NCBI RefSeq assembly: GCF_012971725.1 | Contig: NZ_CP048833.1 | Span: forward strand, 1,054,001-1,118,000 | DNA length: 64,000 bases | Direction of reading: 5' to 3' | Source of the DNA: Pseudomonas multiresinivorans | GTDB lineage: Bacteria; Pseudomonadota; Gammaproteobacteria; Pseudomonadales; Pseudomonadaceae | Shown: piece by piece, positions 43,827 through 51,943 of the stretch | Position numbering within the stretch: position 1 is the stretch's first letter | How the letters are laid out: each line of letters starts with the position of its first letter | Notes under the pieces: model-generated | What the model saw: the letters and a program-made list of their open reading frames with translations, nothing else | The model's database searches: none | Told to the model about the DNA's origin: nothing | Position numbers and translations under genes: made by a program

Positions 43827-44588
43827 ATGACCATGCTGAAAGTCCTGATCAAGGCCCTGACCCTGGGTCTGTTGCTGGGGGCCGCCACGGCCCGCGCCGA
43901 GTTGCCCGCCGATTACAAGATGGTGCTGCTCACCGAGAACTTCCCGCCGTTCAACATGGCGGTGGACGACAAGAACTTCGCCCGTGACGACGGGATCGAC
44001 GGCATCAGCGCCGACATCGTCCGCGAGATGTTCAAGCGCGCCGGCATCCAGTACAGCCTGAGCCTGCGTTTCCCCTGGGATCGCCTGTACAAGCTGGCCC
44101 TCGACAAGCCCGACTATGGGCTGTTCTCCACCACCTACACGCCCGAGCGCGTGCCGCTGTTCAAGTGGGTCGGGCCGATCGCCAAGACCCACTGGGTGCT
44201 GCTCGCCCCGCCGGGCAGTTCGATCAAGGTGAAGGACCTCAAGGACGCCGCCAAGTACAAGCTGGGCGCCTACAAGAACGACGCCGTCAGCCAGAACCTG
44301 GAGAGCCAGGGCATCCCGGTGCTCAACGCGCTGCGCGACCAGGAAAACGTCAAGAAGCTGACCACCGGCGAAATCGACCTCTGGGCCACCACCGATCCGG
44401 TGGGCCGTTACCTGGCCAAGCAGGAGGGCGTGTCCGGCCTGCAGACCGTGCTGCGTTTCAATGAGGCGCAGTTGTACCTGGCGATCAACAAGGACACGCC
44501 GGACGAGGTGGTGACCAAGTTGCAGAAGGCGCTGGACGAGATGCGCGCCGATGGCTTCATCGAGCAGGCGACCAATAACTACCTGTAA
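43827..44588 (+). CDS. Periplasmic solute-binding protein (SBP_bac_3), copy B
   Basis: 253 residues from ATG 43827 (MTMLKVLIKALTLG), or 251 from ATG 43833. The signal peptide ends ATARA. It repeats the paralogue's landmarks: LTENFPPFNMAVDDKNF, GISADIVREMFKRAGIQYSL, and a near-identical C-terminus ending NNYL. A tandem duplication. No ABC permease or ATPase is adjacent, so it may serve an orphan importer or a sensory system. Confidence 0.88.
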   Translation: MTMLKVLIKALTLGLLLGAATARAELPADYKMVLLTENFPPFNMAVDDKNFARDDGIDGISADIVREMFKRAGIQYSLSLRFPWDRLYKLALDKPDYGLFSTTYTPERVPLFKWVGPIAKTHWVLLAPPGSSIKVKDLKDAAKYKLGAYKNDAVSQNLESQGIPVLNALRDQENVKKLTTGEIDLWATTDPVGRYLAKQEGVSGLQTVLRFNEAQLYLAINKDTPDEVVTKLQKALDEMRADGFIEQATNNYL

Positions 44589-44602
44589 GGTCGGCTTATC
44601 GT

Positions 44603-44683
44603 TGTAGGAGCGAGCTTGCTCGCGAACCCAGCTTCCGCGGATTTCGGTGCCGGGCGCTGTTCGCGAGCAAGCTCGCTCCTACA
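44603..44683. repeat. REP pair (inverted)
   Basis: Two inverted REP-type elements, each with the core GAGCGAGCTTGCTCGCGAA or its complement, flank a 35 bp centre, giving a long hairpin. It lies between convergent genes (binding protein B and the deacetylase). The same type occurs at 59499-59577. Confidence 0.85.
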
Positions 44684-44704
44684 GAAAGCCGATCCTGGCT
44701 ACCT

Positions 44705-45487
44705 CTATCGGTAAATCCCATTCCGCCCATGCCCCGCCATGGCGCGGTTGCCGCGCTCGGCGATCATCAACGGCGGTTTCACCAGTTCGAAGCCCTGGGC
44801 CTTCAGCGTCGGCAAAACACGCTTGAGCACCGCCAGGGTCGCCGGCTTCGGGTGGCCGATCATCACCACCGTGCCCTGCTTGCGCGCCAGTTGCAGGCCG
44901 CGCTGCATCTGCTCCATCACCGCGGCTTCGCTCGGGTCGTCATCGAGGAATACGTCCCGCGAGAGGCTGGCGAGGCCGATCTTCTGCGCCTCGGCGGCGG
45001 CCACGGTGGCGGCGCTGGTGCGGCTGTCCAGCAGGAACAGGTGCCGGCGCTGCAATTCCCCGGCAAGCCAGGCCATGGCCGGGCGGTCGGCGGTCATGCG
45101 GCTGCCTTCATGGTTGTTCAGGCCTTGTGCATAGGGGACTTTTGCCAGGGCCGAGTCGAGGCGCCGGGCGCGCTCGTCCTGCGTCAGCTCCGGGCTCCAG
45201 GCATAGTCACCGCCGGCCGGGTCCATCGGCATGTGCAGCATCACGGTCCGCCCGCGCTGATGCGCTTCGCGGGCCAGCTCGGCGGCGTGGGGCGTGTCGG
45301 GAATGACTGCCAGAGCGACGGCGGGGGAGAGGTCGATTACCTGGCGATCGCGCGCCAGGTTCTGGCCGATGTCGTCGATGATGATGCTGACCAGCGGCTT
45401 GCTGCCGTCCGGCCGGGGCGCGGCGGCCACCGGCAGGCACAGCAGCGCACCCAGGCACAGGCCGAACAGCAGCCGGGCCGGGCGCAT
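44705..45487 (-). CDS. Divergent polysaccharide deacetylase family protein
   Basis: 260 residues with a signal peptide (LLFGLCLGALLCLPVAAA). It belongs to the DUF610/YibQ-type divergent polysaccharide deacetylases. VSIIIDDIGQNLARDRQ carries the metal-site Asp pair and VMLHMPMDP the following motif. Predicted periplasmic. It lies directly after ctpA (gap three bases) in the gpmI-envC-ctpA-yibQ arrangement widespread in proteobacteria. Activity has not been shown for most members. Confidence 0.9.
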   Translation of the reverse strand: MRPARLLFGLCLGALLCLPVAAAPRPDGSKPLVSIIIDDIGQNLARDRQVIDLSPAVALAVIPDTPHAAELAREAHQRGRTVMLHMPMDPAGGDYAWSPELTQDERARRLDSALAKVPYAQGLNNHEGSRMTADRPAMAWLAGELQRRHLFLLDSRTSAATVAAAEAQKIGLASLSRDVFLDDDPSEAAVMEQMQRGLQLARKQGTVVMIGHPKPATLAVLKRVLPTLKAQGFELVKPPLMIAERGNRAMAGHGRNGIYR

Positions 45488-45490
45488 CGG

Positions 45491-46801
45491 TCAGTTGTTG
45501 CCGCGGCTGACGCTGAGTCCTTTCAGCAGGCTGAGGGCTTGGCTGAGCTGGTAGTCGCCATCCTGCGGGCGATCTTCCGGCGCCTTGCCGGAGGCGGTCG
45601 GGCGATCCTGGCCGCCATTACCGTTGGCCAGGTGACCCTGCAGGTCGGCTTCCTTGAATCCGTCGAACTCGCTCTTCTCGCGGGTCACCTTGGCGCGTTC
45701 CACCTCGATGTCCGGGGTGATGCCCTGGGCCTGGATGGAGCGGCCATTGGGGGTGTAGTACAGCGCGGTGGTGAGCTTCAGGGCGCGGTCGTTGTTCAGC
45801 GGCAGCACGGTCTGCACCGAGCCCTTGCCGAAGCTGTCGGTGCCCATGAGGATGCCGCGCTTCTGGTCCTGCAGGGCGCCGGCGACGATTTCTGCCGCCG
45901 AGGCGCTGCCGCCGTTGATCAGTACTACCAGCGGCACGCCGTCGCTCGGGTCGGCCGGATCGGCGGAGAAGCGCAGCTCGGAGTTGGGGATGCGGCCCTT
46001 GGTGTAGACGATCAGCCCCTTGGTGAGGAAGGCGTCCGCCACTTCCACCGCCGACTGCAGTACACCGCCAGGGTTGTTGCGCAGGTCGAGGATTACGCCC
46101 TTGAGCTTGCCCTTGTTGTCATTGCGCAGCTTGGACAGCGCCTTGACGGTCTCCTCGCCGGTGTTGACTTGGAACTGGGTGATGCGCAGGTAGCCATAGC
46201 CCGGTTCGAGCATCTGGCTCTTCACGCTCTTCACCTTGATGATGGCGCGCTTGAGGGTGACGTCGAACGGCTTGCCGCCGCCACGCACGATGGTCAGGGT
46301 GATGGGCGAGCCGGCCTTGCCGCGCATGCTGTCCACCGCCTCGTTCATCGACTGGCCCTTGGTCGGCTTGCCGTCGATCTTGACGATCAGGTCGCCCGGC
46401 TGGATGCCGGCGTTGGCGGCGGGGGTGTCGTCGATCGGCGAGATCACCTTGACGAAGCCATCCTCGCTGCCGACCTCGATGCCCAGGCCGCCGAATTCGC
46501 CGCTGGTGCTTTCCTGCAGCTCGGCGAACTCTTCCGGGCCGAGGTACGCCGAGTGCGGGTCGAGGTTGCTGAGCATGCCCTTGATGGCATTCTCCAGCAG
46601 CGTCTTGTCGTCCACCGGTTCCACATAGGCCGCCTTCACCCGGTCCAGGACCTCGGCAAAGGTGCGCAGCTCATCGAGCGGCAGCGGAGCCTCCTTGCCG
46701 TTGGCCGCAGGAGATGCGGCCGGCGCGTCGGCGGCCTGGACCGCACCGACGCCGAGCAGCAAGGCCAGGGCCAGGGTAGTAAGACGGAAAGCTTGCGACA
46801 T
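45491..46801 (-). CDS. ctpA: C-terminal processing serine protease, S41 family
   Basis: 436 residues with signal peptide (LTTLALALLLGVGAVQAAD). A PDZ domain is near 90-175 (GLGIEVGSEDGFVKVISPI). The catalytic dyad is Ser in NGGSASAAEIVAGAL and Lys in GTDSFGKGSVQ. P. aeruginosa CtpA, with its lipoprotein partner LbcA, degrades peptidoglycan hydrolases and related cell-wall proteins. Neighbour to an EnvC-like hydrolase activator, which fits a cell-wall role. Confidence 0.94.
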   Translation of the reverse strand: MSQAFRLTTLALALLLGVGAVQAADAPAASPAANGKEAPLPLDELRTFAEVLDRVKAAYVEPVDDKTLLENAIKGMLSNLDPHSAYLGPEEFAELQESTSGEFGGLGIEVGSEDGFVKVISPIDDTPAANAGIQPGDLIVKIDGKPTKGQSMNEAVDSMRGKAGSPITLTIVRGGGKPFDVTLKRAIIKVKSVKSQMLEPGYGYLRITQFQVNTGEETVKALSKLRNDNKGKLKGVILDLRNNPGGVLQSAVEVADAFLTKGLIVYTKGRIPNSELRFSADPADPSDGVPLVVLINGGSASAAEIVAGALQDQKRGILMGTDSFGKGSVQTVLPLNNDRALKLTTALYYTPNGRSIQAQGITPDIEVERAKVTREKSEFDGFKEADLQGHLANGNGGQDRPTASGKAPEDRPQDGDYQLSQALSLLKGLSVSRGNN

Positions 46802-46828
46802 GTTTGGCTCCTAATGCGTGATCGCCGC

Positions 46829-48118
46829 TTATCCTTGCGTGCGACACCAGGTCGAAGGGTCCGCCGGGCGGCCCTGATGGCGAATGGCAAAATACACCGC
46901 CGGGGTACTCTGACCCCCGCTGGCTCCCACGGTTGCAATGGGATCGCCTGCTTTGACGGTATCGCCGGCGTCCTTCAGAAGACTTTGATTATGCCCATAA
47001 AGGCTCAGGTAGCCACCACCGTGGTCGAGAATCACCAGTAGGCCGGAGCCACGGAGCCAGTCGGCGAATACCACGCGACCGCCATGCACGGCACGCACGG
47101 TACTGCCGGCAGAGGCGCCGATCAGCACGCCGTCCCAGGTGGCACGGGGGTCGTCGCCACGCGGGCTGCCGAAGCGCGCCAGCACGCGGCCATCCACCGG
47201 CCAGGGCAGCCTGCCCTTGGTGGCGGCGAAGGCACCGCCGAAGCCGGCGCCGCTGGAAACCAGCGGGCCGCTGTAGTCGGGGCGTTTGGAGGGTATGTCC
47301 GGCTTCTCGCCGCGCGCCGCCAGTTCCTGCTCGCGCTTGACCCGCTCACGCTCGGCGGCCAGGGCGCGCTGGCGCGCTTCCTCGGCTTCGCGGGCCTGGC
47401 GGGCGAGGGTTTCCTCGATGGTCTTCAAGACCTTGTTGAGGTCCTCCTGGCTCTGCTCGCGGTCCTTGAGCTTGCTGCCGCCGTCCTTGAGGTCGCTGTT
47501 GAGCTTGGCGAGGGTCTCCTGGCGCGCCTTGCGGGCGTCGGCGAGTTCCTGGCGGCGAGCTTCCAGAGCGGTTTGCTGGGCGACCTGCTCGTCCTTCTGC
47601 GAAGTGATTTCCTGCTCGACGTTGCTCAGCTGACGCAGGGTCTCGTTGAAGGCCGAGAGCTGCTCCAGGCGCGCCTTGTTGATGTAGTCGTAGTAGGTGA
47701 GGGTGCGGCTGAACTTCTCGGGGTGTTCCTGGTTCAGCAGCAGCTTCAGGTATTCCTGGCGGCCGCTCTGGTAGGCGGCGCGGGCCTGGATGGCGATCAG
47801 GCGCTGCTGCTCAAGGCGCGCGCCCTGGAGTTTTTTTTTCTCTGAATCGAGGCGCTGCAGCTCCTCCTCGTTCTTCTTCATCTCGTCCTGGATCTGCTTG
47901 ATCTGCTTTTCCAGGTCACCCATCTGGGTCTCGGTGGATTTGAGCTGCTTCTGCACGCCGGACTTTTCGGCCTGGATGTTCTGCAGATTCTTCTTCAGCT
48001 CGTTGATGTCTTTCTGCGTCTGCTCCAGCTGACGCTGGGCGTCGGCGCGTTCGTCGGCAACGGCCGGGAGCGGGCTCAGGAGGCAGATCAGCAGCAGCGG
48101 GAGGAGGGCGCGAGGCAT
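46829..48118 (-). CDS. envC: EnvC-like murein hydrolase activator
   Basis: 429 residues. A signal peptide is followed by long coiled coils (~25-260) and a C-terminal LytM/M23 domain (~300-429). The zinc ligands of active M23 enzymes are replaced: the HxGxD-type site reads WDGVLIGAS and the HxH-type site VYFAIR. It is therefore a degenerate activator, as E. coli EnvC is for AmiA/AmiB, rather than a peptidase. It contains an A9 homopolymer in the coiled coil (47831-47839 as T on the plus strand). Confidence 0.9.
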   Translation of the reverse strand: MPRALLPLLLICLLSPLPAVADERADAQRQLEQTQKDINELKKNLQNIQAEKSGVQKQLKSTETQMGDLEKQIKQIQDEMKKNEEELQRLDSEKKKLQGARLEQQRLIAIQARAAYQSGRQEYLKLLLNQEHPEKFSRTLTYYDYINKARLEQLSAFNETLRQLSNVEQEITSQKDEQVAQQTALEARRQELADARKARQETLAKLNSDLKDGGSKLKDREQSQEDLNKVLKTIEETLARQAREAEEARQRALAAERERVKREQELAARGEKPDIPSKRPDYSGPLVSSGAGFGGAFAATKGRLPWPVDGRVLARFGSPRGDDPRATWDGVLIGASAGSTVRAVHGGRVVFADWLRGSGLLVILDHGGGYLSLYGHNQSLLKDAGDTVKAGDPIATVGASGGQSTPAVYFAIRHQGRPADPSTWCRTQG

Positions 48119-48171
48119 TGGGCGGCGGGGACCTGAAGTCTGGACGGCCTAGTATGCCCGTGGCGGGCATT

Positions 48172-48207
48172 AAAAAAAACGCCCCAGGCCGCATGGCGTG
48201 GGGCGTT
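48172..48207 (-). terminator. Intrinsic terminator after gpmI
   Basis: On the minus strand stem AACGCCCCA/TGGGGCGTT with an inner GC helix, ending in eight T. Located between the gpmI stop and envC-like start. Confidence 0.9.
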
Positions 48208-48256
48208 TGCTCTGACCGACGGGAGGCGGCTCACGTTCCCGTCAAATCGATACCCA

Positions 48257-49792
48257 TTAAAGCAGGGTGATGATCGATTTCCCGGTCATCTCTTTTGGCT
48301 GCTCCAGACCCATCAGGTTCAGCAGGGTCGGGGCCACGTCGGCCAGTACGCCGCCCTCGCGGATGCTCAGCTTGCGCTTGCCGACATAGACGAAAGGCAC
48401 CGGTTCGCAGGTGTGCGCGGTGTGCGCCTGACCGGTCATGGCGTCTTCCATCTGCTCGACGTTGCCGTGGTCGGCGGTGATCAGCGCTTCACCGCCGACC
48501 TTGTCCAGAGCCTCGACGATGCGACCGACGCAGGTATCCAGGCACTCGACGGCTTTCACCGCGGCCTCGAACACGCCGGTGTGGCCGACCATGTCGCCGT
48601 TGGCGTAGTTGACGATGATCACGTCGAAGCGCTGGTTCTCGATGGCGTCGACGATCTTGTCGGTAACTTCCGGCGCGCTCATTTCCGGCTGCAGGTCATA
48701 GGTGGCGACCTTGGGCGAGGGGATGAGGATGCGCTCTTCGCCTTCGAACGGCTCTTCGCGGCCGCCGGAGAAGAAGAAGGTCACATGGGCGTACTTCTCG
48801 GTTTCGGCGATGCGCAGCTGGGTCTTGCCGTTCTTCGCCAGGTATTCGCCCAGGACGTTGTCCAGGGATTCGGGCTTGAAAGCGCTGGGCGCCGGAATGC
48901 TCGCCGCGTACTGGGTCAGCATCACGTACTCGGCCAGGTGCAGTTCGCGCTGGCGCGGGAATTCCTTGAAGCCCGGCTCGACGAAGGCGCGCGACAGCTC
49001 GCGGGCACGGTCGGCGCGGAAGTTCATGAACACCACGGCGTCGCCATCTTCCACGAGCACCTGTGCGCCGATGCGGGTGGCCTTGACGAATTCGTCGCTC
49101 TCGCCGCGCTCGTAGGCGGCGTTCAGCGCGCTCACCGCGGAATCGGCGGTGAATTCGGCGGTGCCGTCGGTGATCAGGTTGTAGGCGGCTTCGACGCGGT
49201 CCCAGCGATTGTCGCGGTCCATGGCGAAGTAGCGGCCGATGATGCTGGCGGTGCGGCCCTTGCCGATGCGGGCGAAGGCGTCGTCGAGCAGCTTCAGCGA
49301 CGGCTCGGCACTCCTGGGCGGCGTATCGCGGCCGTCGAGGAAGGCGTGCAGGTAGATTTTCTCGGCGCCACGCTGTGCGGCCAGCTCGGCCATGGCGATC
49401 AGGTGGTCCTGATGGCTGTGTACGCCGCCATCGGAAAGCAGGCCGAGGATGTGCACGGCCTTGCCGGCTTTCGCTGCCTTGTCCACGGCGCCAGTCAGCA
49501 CGGGGTTCTGGAAGAAGTCGCCGTCGCGGATCGCCTTGGTGACGCGGGTGAAGTCCTGGTAGACGACGCGGCCGGCGCCCAGGTTCATGTGGCCGACCTC
49601 GGAGTTGCCCATCTGGCCGTCGGGCAGGCCGACGTCCATACCGGAGCCGGAGATCAGGCCGTTGGGCTGGCTGGCCAGCAGGCGGTCCCAGTTGGGCTTC
49701 TTCGCGGCATAGATGGCGTTGTATTCGGGGCTCTCGCTATGGCCGAAGCCGTCCAGAATGATCAGGACCAGCGGTTTGGGCGTTGCAGTCAT
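48257..49792 (-). CDS. gpmI: 2,3-bisphosphoglycerate-independent phosphoglycerate mutase
   Basis: Mn-dependent glycolytic/gluconeogenic enzyme, 511 residues, alkaline-phosphatase superfamily. The nucleophile Ser is in GQMGNSEVGHMNLGAG. Metal-binding clusters LIILDGFGHS at the N-terminus and ITADHGNVEQM near 440 are intact. The catalytic Arg/His segment is HSHQDHL. Transcribed alone, divergent from the rhodanese gene, with a strong terminator downstream. Confidence 0.97.
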   Translation of the reverse strand: MTATPKPLVLIILDGFGHSESPEYNAIYAAKKPNWDRLLASQPNGLISGSGMDVGLPDGQMGNSEVGHMNLGAGRVVYQDFTRVTKAIRDGDFFQNPVLTGAVDKAAKAGKAVHILGLLSDGGVHSHQDHLIAMAELAAQRGAEKIYLHAFLDGRDTPPRSAEPSLKLLDDAFARIGKGRTASIIGRYFAMDRDNRWDRVEAAYNLITDGTAEFTADSAVSALNAAYERGESDEFVKATRIGAQVLVEDGDAVVFMNFRADRARELSRAFVEPGFKEFPRQRELHLAEYVMLTQYAASIPAPSAFKPESLDNVLGEYLAKNGKTQLRIAETEKYAHVTFFFSGGREEPFEGEERILIPSPKVATYDLQPEMSAPEVTDKIVDAIENQRFDVIIVNYANGDMVGHTGVFEAAVKAVECLDTCVGRIVEALDKVGGEALITADHGNVEQMEDAMTGQAHTAHTCEPVPFVYVGKRKLSIREGGVLADVAPTLLNLMGLEQPKEMTGKSIITLL

Positions 49793-49937
49793 AGTTACGG
49801 CTCTTTCCGAGAATAGGGGTCAGAAAAGGACACACATTTTACCTTTTGGTGCCGACAGACGCCATGATCCCTAGGGTTCAGCCGTCAGATACGCGCGTGT
49901 ATACTGGCCGGCATTTTTACGTCTGGATGTCCTGCGC
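49793..49937. promoter_or_regulatory. Divergent promoter region gpmI / rhodanese gene
   Basis: 145 bp. On the plus strand a -10-like TATACT at 49900-49905 precedes the rhodanese gene by about 32 bp. On the minus strand a TAAAAT lies in the gpmI leader. No strong -35 was recognised for either. Confidence 0.45.
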
Positions 49938-50360
49938 ATGTCTTCGTTTCTTCCTCGTCTGATCGAATTCGCCACCCACCACTACCTGCTGGTCGGTGCC
50001 CTGGTCATCCTGCTGGTACTGCTGGCCCTGCACGAAATGCGCAAGGGCGGCCGTGCGCTGTCCACCCGCGAGCTGACTGCCATGGTCAACGCCGAGCAGG
50101 CCGTGGTGCTGGATATCCGTCCCACCAAGGAGTTCACTACCGGTCACATCGTCGGCGCGCTGAATATCCCGGCGGACAAGCTGAACGCCCGCATGAGCGA
50201 GCTGGACAAACACAAGGCCAAGACCATCATCGTGGTCGATGGCATGGGCCAGCACTCGGGCACCTGGTGCAGCGTGCTGCAGAAGGCCGGCTACACCGCG
50301 GCCAAGCTCTCCGGCGGCATCGGCAGCTGGCGTGGCGATAATCTGCCCCTGGTGAAGTGA
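49938..50360 (+). CDS. Membrane-anchored rhodanese-like protein
   Basis: 140 residues. An N-terminal transmembrane helix (YLLVGALVILLVLLALHEM, ~16-34) is followed by a rhodanese domain with VVLDIRPTKEFTTGHIVGALNIP. The loop that normally carries the catalytic Cys reads VVDGMGQHSG, so sulfurtransferase activity is doubtful. It resembles E. coli YibN, encoded like here next to grxC and secB. It is first of a three-gene unit, two bases before grxC. Confidence 0.92.
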   Translation: MSSFLPRLIEFATHHYLLVGALVILLVLLALHEMRKGGRALSTRELTAMVNAEQAVVLDIRPTKEFTTGHIVGALNIPADKLNARMSELDKHKAKTIIVVDGMGQHSGTWCSVLQKAGYTAAKLSGGIGSWRGDNLPLVK

Positions 50361-50361
50361 G

Positions 50362-50616
50362 ATGCCGTCGACCTTGATCTACACCAGCGCGTGGTGCCCT
50401 TATTGCATCCGCGCCAAGGCCCTGCTGGACAAGAAGGGTGTCGCCTACGAGGAAATCTCCGTGGACGGCAAGCCTGGCGTTCGCGCCGAGATGGCCAGCA
50501 AGGCGGGCCGCACTTCGGTGCCGCAGATCTGGATCGACGGAACCCACATCGGCGGCTGCGACGATCTTTACGCGCTGGAACGCGCGGGCAAGCTGGATAC
50601 GCTGCTCTCGGCGTGA
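50362..50616 (+). CDS. grxC: Glutaredoxin 3
   Basis: 84-residue dithiol glutaredoxin, cytosolic. The CPYC active site is at residues 12-15, the cis-Pro loop TSVPQIWIDG and the glutathione-site GGCDDLYALE are present. It lies between a rhodanese-like gene and secB, the conserved proteobacterial order. Confidence 0.97.
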   Translation: MPSTLIYTSAWCPYCIRAKALLDKKGVAYEEISVDGKPGVRAEMASKAGRTSVPQIWIDGTHIGGCDDLYALERAGKLDTLLSA

Positions 50617-50653
50617 TCCCTCATTCTGAAACGATGCACAAGAAGGTCCCGAA

Positions 50654-51139
50654 ATGACTGAACAAGCCAGCAACGGCGCAGCCGAACAAGACAACAACCC
50701 GCAGTTCTCGCTGCAGCGCATCTACGTACGCGACCTCTCCTTCGAGGCCCCCAAGGCTCCGGAAATCTTCCGCCAGGAGTGGCAGCCGGCCATTTCGATG
50801 GACCTGAACACCCGTCAGAAGCAGCTGGACGGCGACTTCTACGAAGTGGTCCTGACCGTTTCGGTGACCGTTAAGAACAACGAGGAAACCGCTTTCATCG
50901 TTGAAGTGCAGCAGGCCGGCATCTTCCTGATCAAGGGCCTGGACGCTTCCAGCATGAGCCACACCCTGGGCGCCTTCTGCCCGAACATCCTCTTCCCGTA
51001 CGCCCGTGAAACCCTGGACAGCCTGGTTGTCCGCGGTTCGTTCCCGGCACTGATGCTGTCCCCGGTGAACTTCGATGCGCTGTACGCGCAGGAAATCGCC
51101 CGTATGCAGGCTTCCGGCGAGATCCCGTCGGTTCAGTGA
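50654..51139 (+). CDS. secB: Protein-export chaperone SecB
   Basis: Tetrameric cytosolic chaperone that delivers unfolded preproteins to SecA. It has 161 residues with core FSLQRIYVRDLSFEAPKAP and the C-terminal LFPYARETLDSLVVRGSFP, both family hallmarks. 37 bp after grxC. Followed by a strong terminator. Confidence 0.97.
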   Translation: MTEQASNGAAEQDNNPQFSLQRIYVRDLSFEAPKAPEIFRQEWQPAISMDLNTRQKQLDGDFYEVVLTVSVTVKNNEETAFIVEVQQAGIFLIKGLDASSMSHTLGAFCPNILFPYARETLDSLVVRGSFPALMLSPVNFDALYAQEIARMQASGEIPSVQ

Positions 51140-51152
51140 TCGCAGCGGTTGG

Positions 51153-51180
51153 AAAAAAGGCGCCTTCGGGCGCCTTTTTC
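51153..51180 (+). terminator. Intrinsic terminator of secB
   Basis: Stem AAGGCGCC/GGCGCCTT with a TTCG tetraloop and a run of five T. Confidence 0.92.
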
Positions 51181-51253
51181 TTTGCCTGCAATCTGGGTTG
51201 ATCAGATTTTGAACAGGTTCGTGCGAGCCAGGCGCCGCCTTGGCTACGGACGG

Positions 51254-51299
51254 TTATCCACAGACTGTTCCGTCGGTTGCTCAGCGATGCTGTGGGTAA
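51254..51299 (+). repeat. DnaA-box inverted repeat, copy 2
   Basis: TTATCCACAG at 51254-51263 and its near-perfect inverted partner CTGTGGGTAA about 26 bp downstream. Confidence 0.6.
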
Positions 51300-51314
51300 G
51301 CGCTGCTGCTCTTC

Positions 51315-51404
51315 GTAGGACCGAGGGGGACGCCCAGTCCTTGCTCGCGAACAGTCTGGCCGTAGCTGAGGGAGTCCGGCGTTGGCGAGCAAGCTCGCTC
51401 CTAC
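51315..51404. repeat. Degenerate REP pair
   Basis: The right arm is an intact REP half (GCGAGCAAGCTCGCTCCTAC). The left arm is degraded (GTAGGACCGAGG then TTGCTCGCGAAC). Same family as 44603-44683 and 59499-59577. Confidence 0.65.
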
Positions 51405-51444
51405 AGAACAGAAATGCCGGCCGAGCGTTCAAATTTGGTGCATC

Positions 51445-51461
51445 CGCACTAGCAGGGCGCA
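51445..51461 (+). promoter_or_regulatory. NtrC-box-like palindrome upstream of sRNA
   Basis: CGCACTAGCAGGGCGCA compared with the NtrC consensus TGCAC-N7-GTGCA: two mismatches, correct spacing. A weaker site with the intact half GGTGCA is at 51426-51442. About 190 bp upstream of the sigma-54 promoter. Confidence 0.5.
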
Positions 51462-51616
51462 GGTGCGGCGGTACTCGACGCGCCGGGAAATGCCTGGGCA
51501 ACGCTGCCTTCAGCACATTTCAGCTATCGGCGAAAATCGCTGAAAGCCTTATGCAGAAGGGCCTGTAGAGTTTTTCGTGGCGCTCTTCAGCTCACAGGCA
51601 AGACTCTGAGCCGATT

Positions 51617-51633
51617 TTGGCACGCCCTCTGCA
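51617..51633 (+). promoter_or_regulatory. Sigma-54 promoter of NrsZ-like sRNA
   Basis: TTGGCACGCCCTCTGCA has the invariant -24 GG (51619-51620) and -12 GC (51631-51632) at correct spacing and matches the consensus TTGGCACG-N4-TTGCA except one base. It predicts a start near 51643. Confidence 0.85.
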
Positions 51634-51642
51634 ATACCCCTG

Positions 51643-51943
51643 ACAACAGCGATTTCAGGGGCCTCGGTACAGGCAGGCTGGGGAACCCCTCTTTTACATC
51701 TTGCGAGCGTGCAGTCCGAAGCGGCGGCCGTCGCAGCCGGTTCGGGGGTCCTGGTACAGGCAGGCCGGGAAAGCCCCCTTTTTATGCCCGCAGGCGTGCC
51801 ACGGCGCCCTGCACACCCGTTAGGGGTCCTGGTACAGGCAGGCCGGGTAAACCCCTCTTTTATGCCCGCGATCCTCCCTGCGGAGGCTTCGCTTCCCGCT
51901 TCGGGGCCCCGGACCAGGCAGGCCGGGAACACCCCGCTTTTAT
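51643..51943 (+). ncRNA. nrsZ: NrsZ-like nitrogen-regulated sRNA with four modules
   Basis: A predicted transcript of ~300 nt starting after the sigma-54 promoter and ending in the last hairpin's T-run. It consists of four similar modules, each a GGGG...CCCC hairpin carrying the conserved GGTACAGGCAGGC (GGACCAGGCAGGC in the fourth) and closed by a pyrimidine/T tract. Hairpins begin at about 51657, 51744, 51822 and 51902, that is every 79-86 nt. NrsZ of P. aeruginosa is known as an NtrB/C- and RpoN-dependent sRNA processed into three similar short modules and activating rhlA. The promoter type, modular design and nearby ntrBC all agree. The symbol rests on those features, not on alignment. The 3' end lies antisense to the end of the adjacent small membrane-protein gene. 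Confidence 0.82.
51657..51943 (+). repeat. Four tandem hairpin modules within the sRNA
   Basis: Modules at 51657-51695, 51744-51785, 51822-51862 and 51902-51943. Each shows G4-5, a ~25 nt arm containing ACAGGCAGGC or CCAGGCAGGC, then C4-5 and TTTT. Spacer sequences between modules are not conserved except ATGCCCGC after modules 2 and 3. Confidence 0.9.

Larger units (their letters stand above)
51181..51600. other. Regulatory and repeat-rich intergenic region before NrsZ-like sRNA
   Basis: No gene is supported. It contains a DnaA-box inverted repeat (51254-51299), a degenerate REP pair (51315-51404), an NtrC-box-like palindrome (51445-51461) and an inverted repeat TTTCAGC...GCTGAAA (51518-51545). 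The last two lie about 190 and 110 bp upstream of the predicted sRNA start, typical distances for sigma-54 enhancers. Confidence 0.6.

Noticed and set aside
51549..51932. A repetitive 127-codon frame on the minus strand with GIKRGLSRPACTRTP-like repeats
   Set aside because: The repetition is explained by the four sRNA hairpin modules read in antisense; no ribosome-binding site, and the DNA repeat has RNA-type features (hairpins with T-runs).
51657..51943. CRISPR array (four regularly spaced repeats)
   Set aside because: Repeats are internally hairpin-plus-T-run units with diverged sequence and ~40 nt spacers of unequal length, no cas genes, and a sigma-54 promoter precedes them; an sRNA explains them better.
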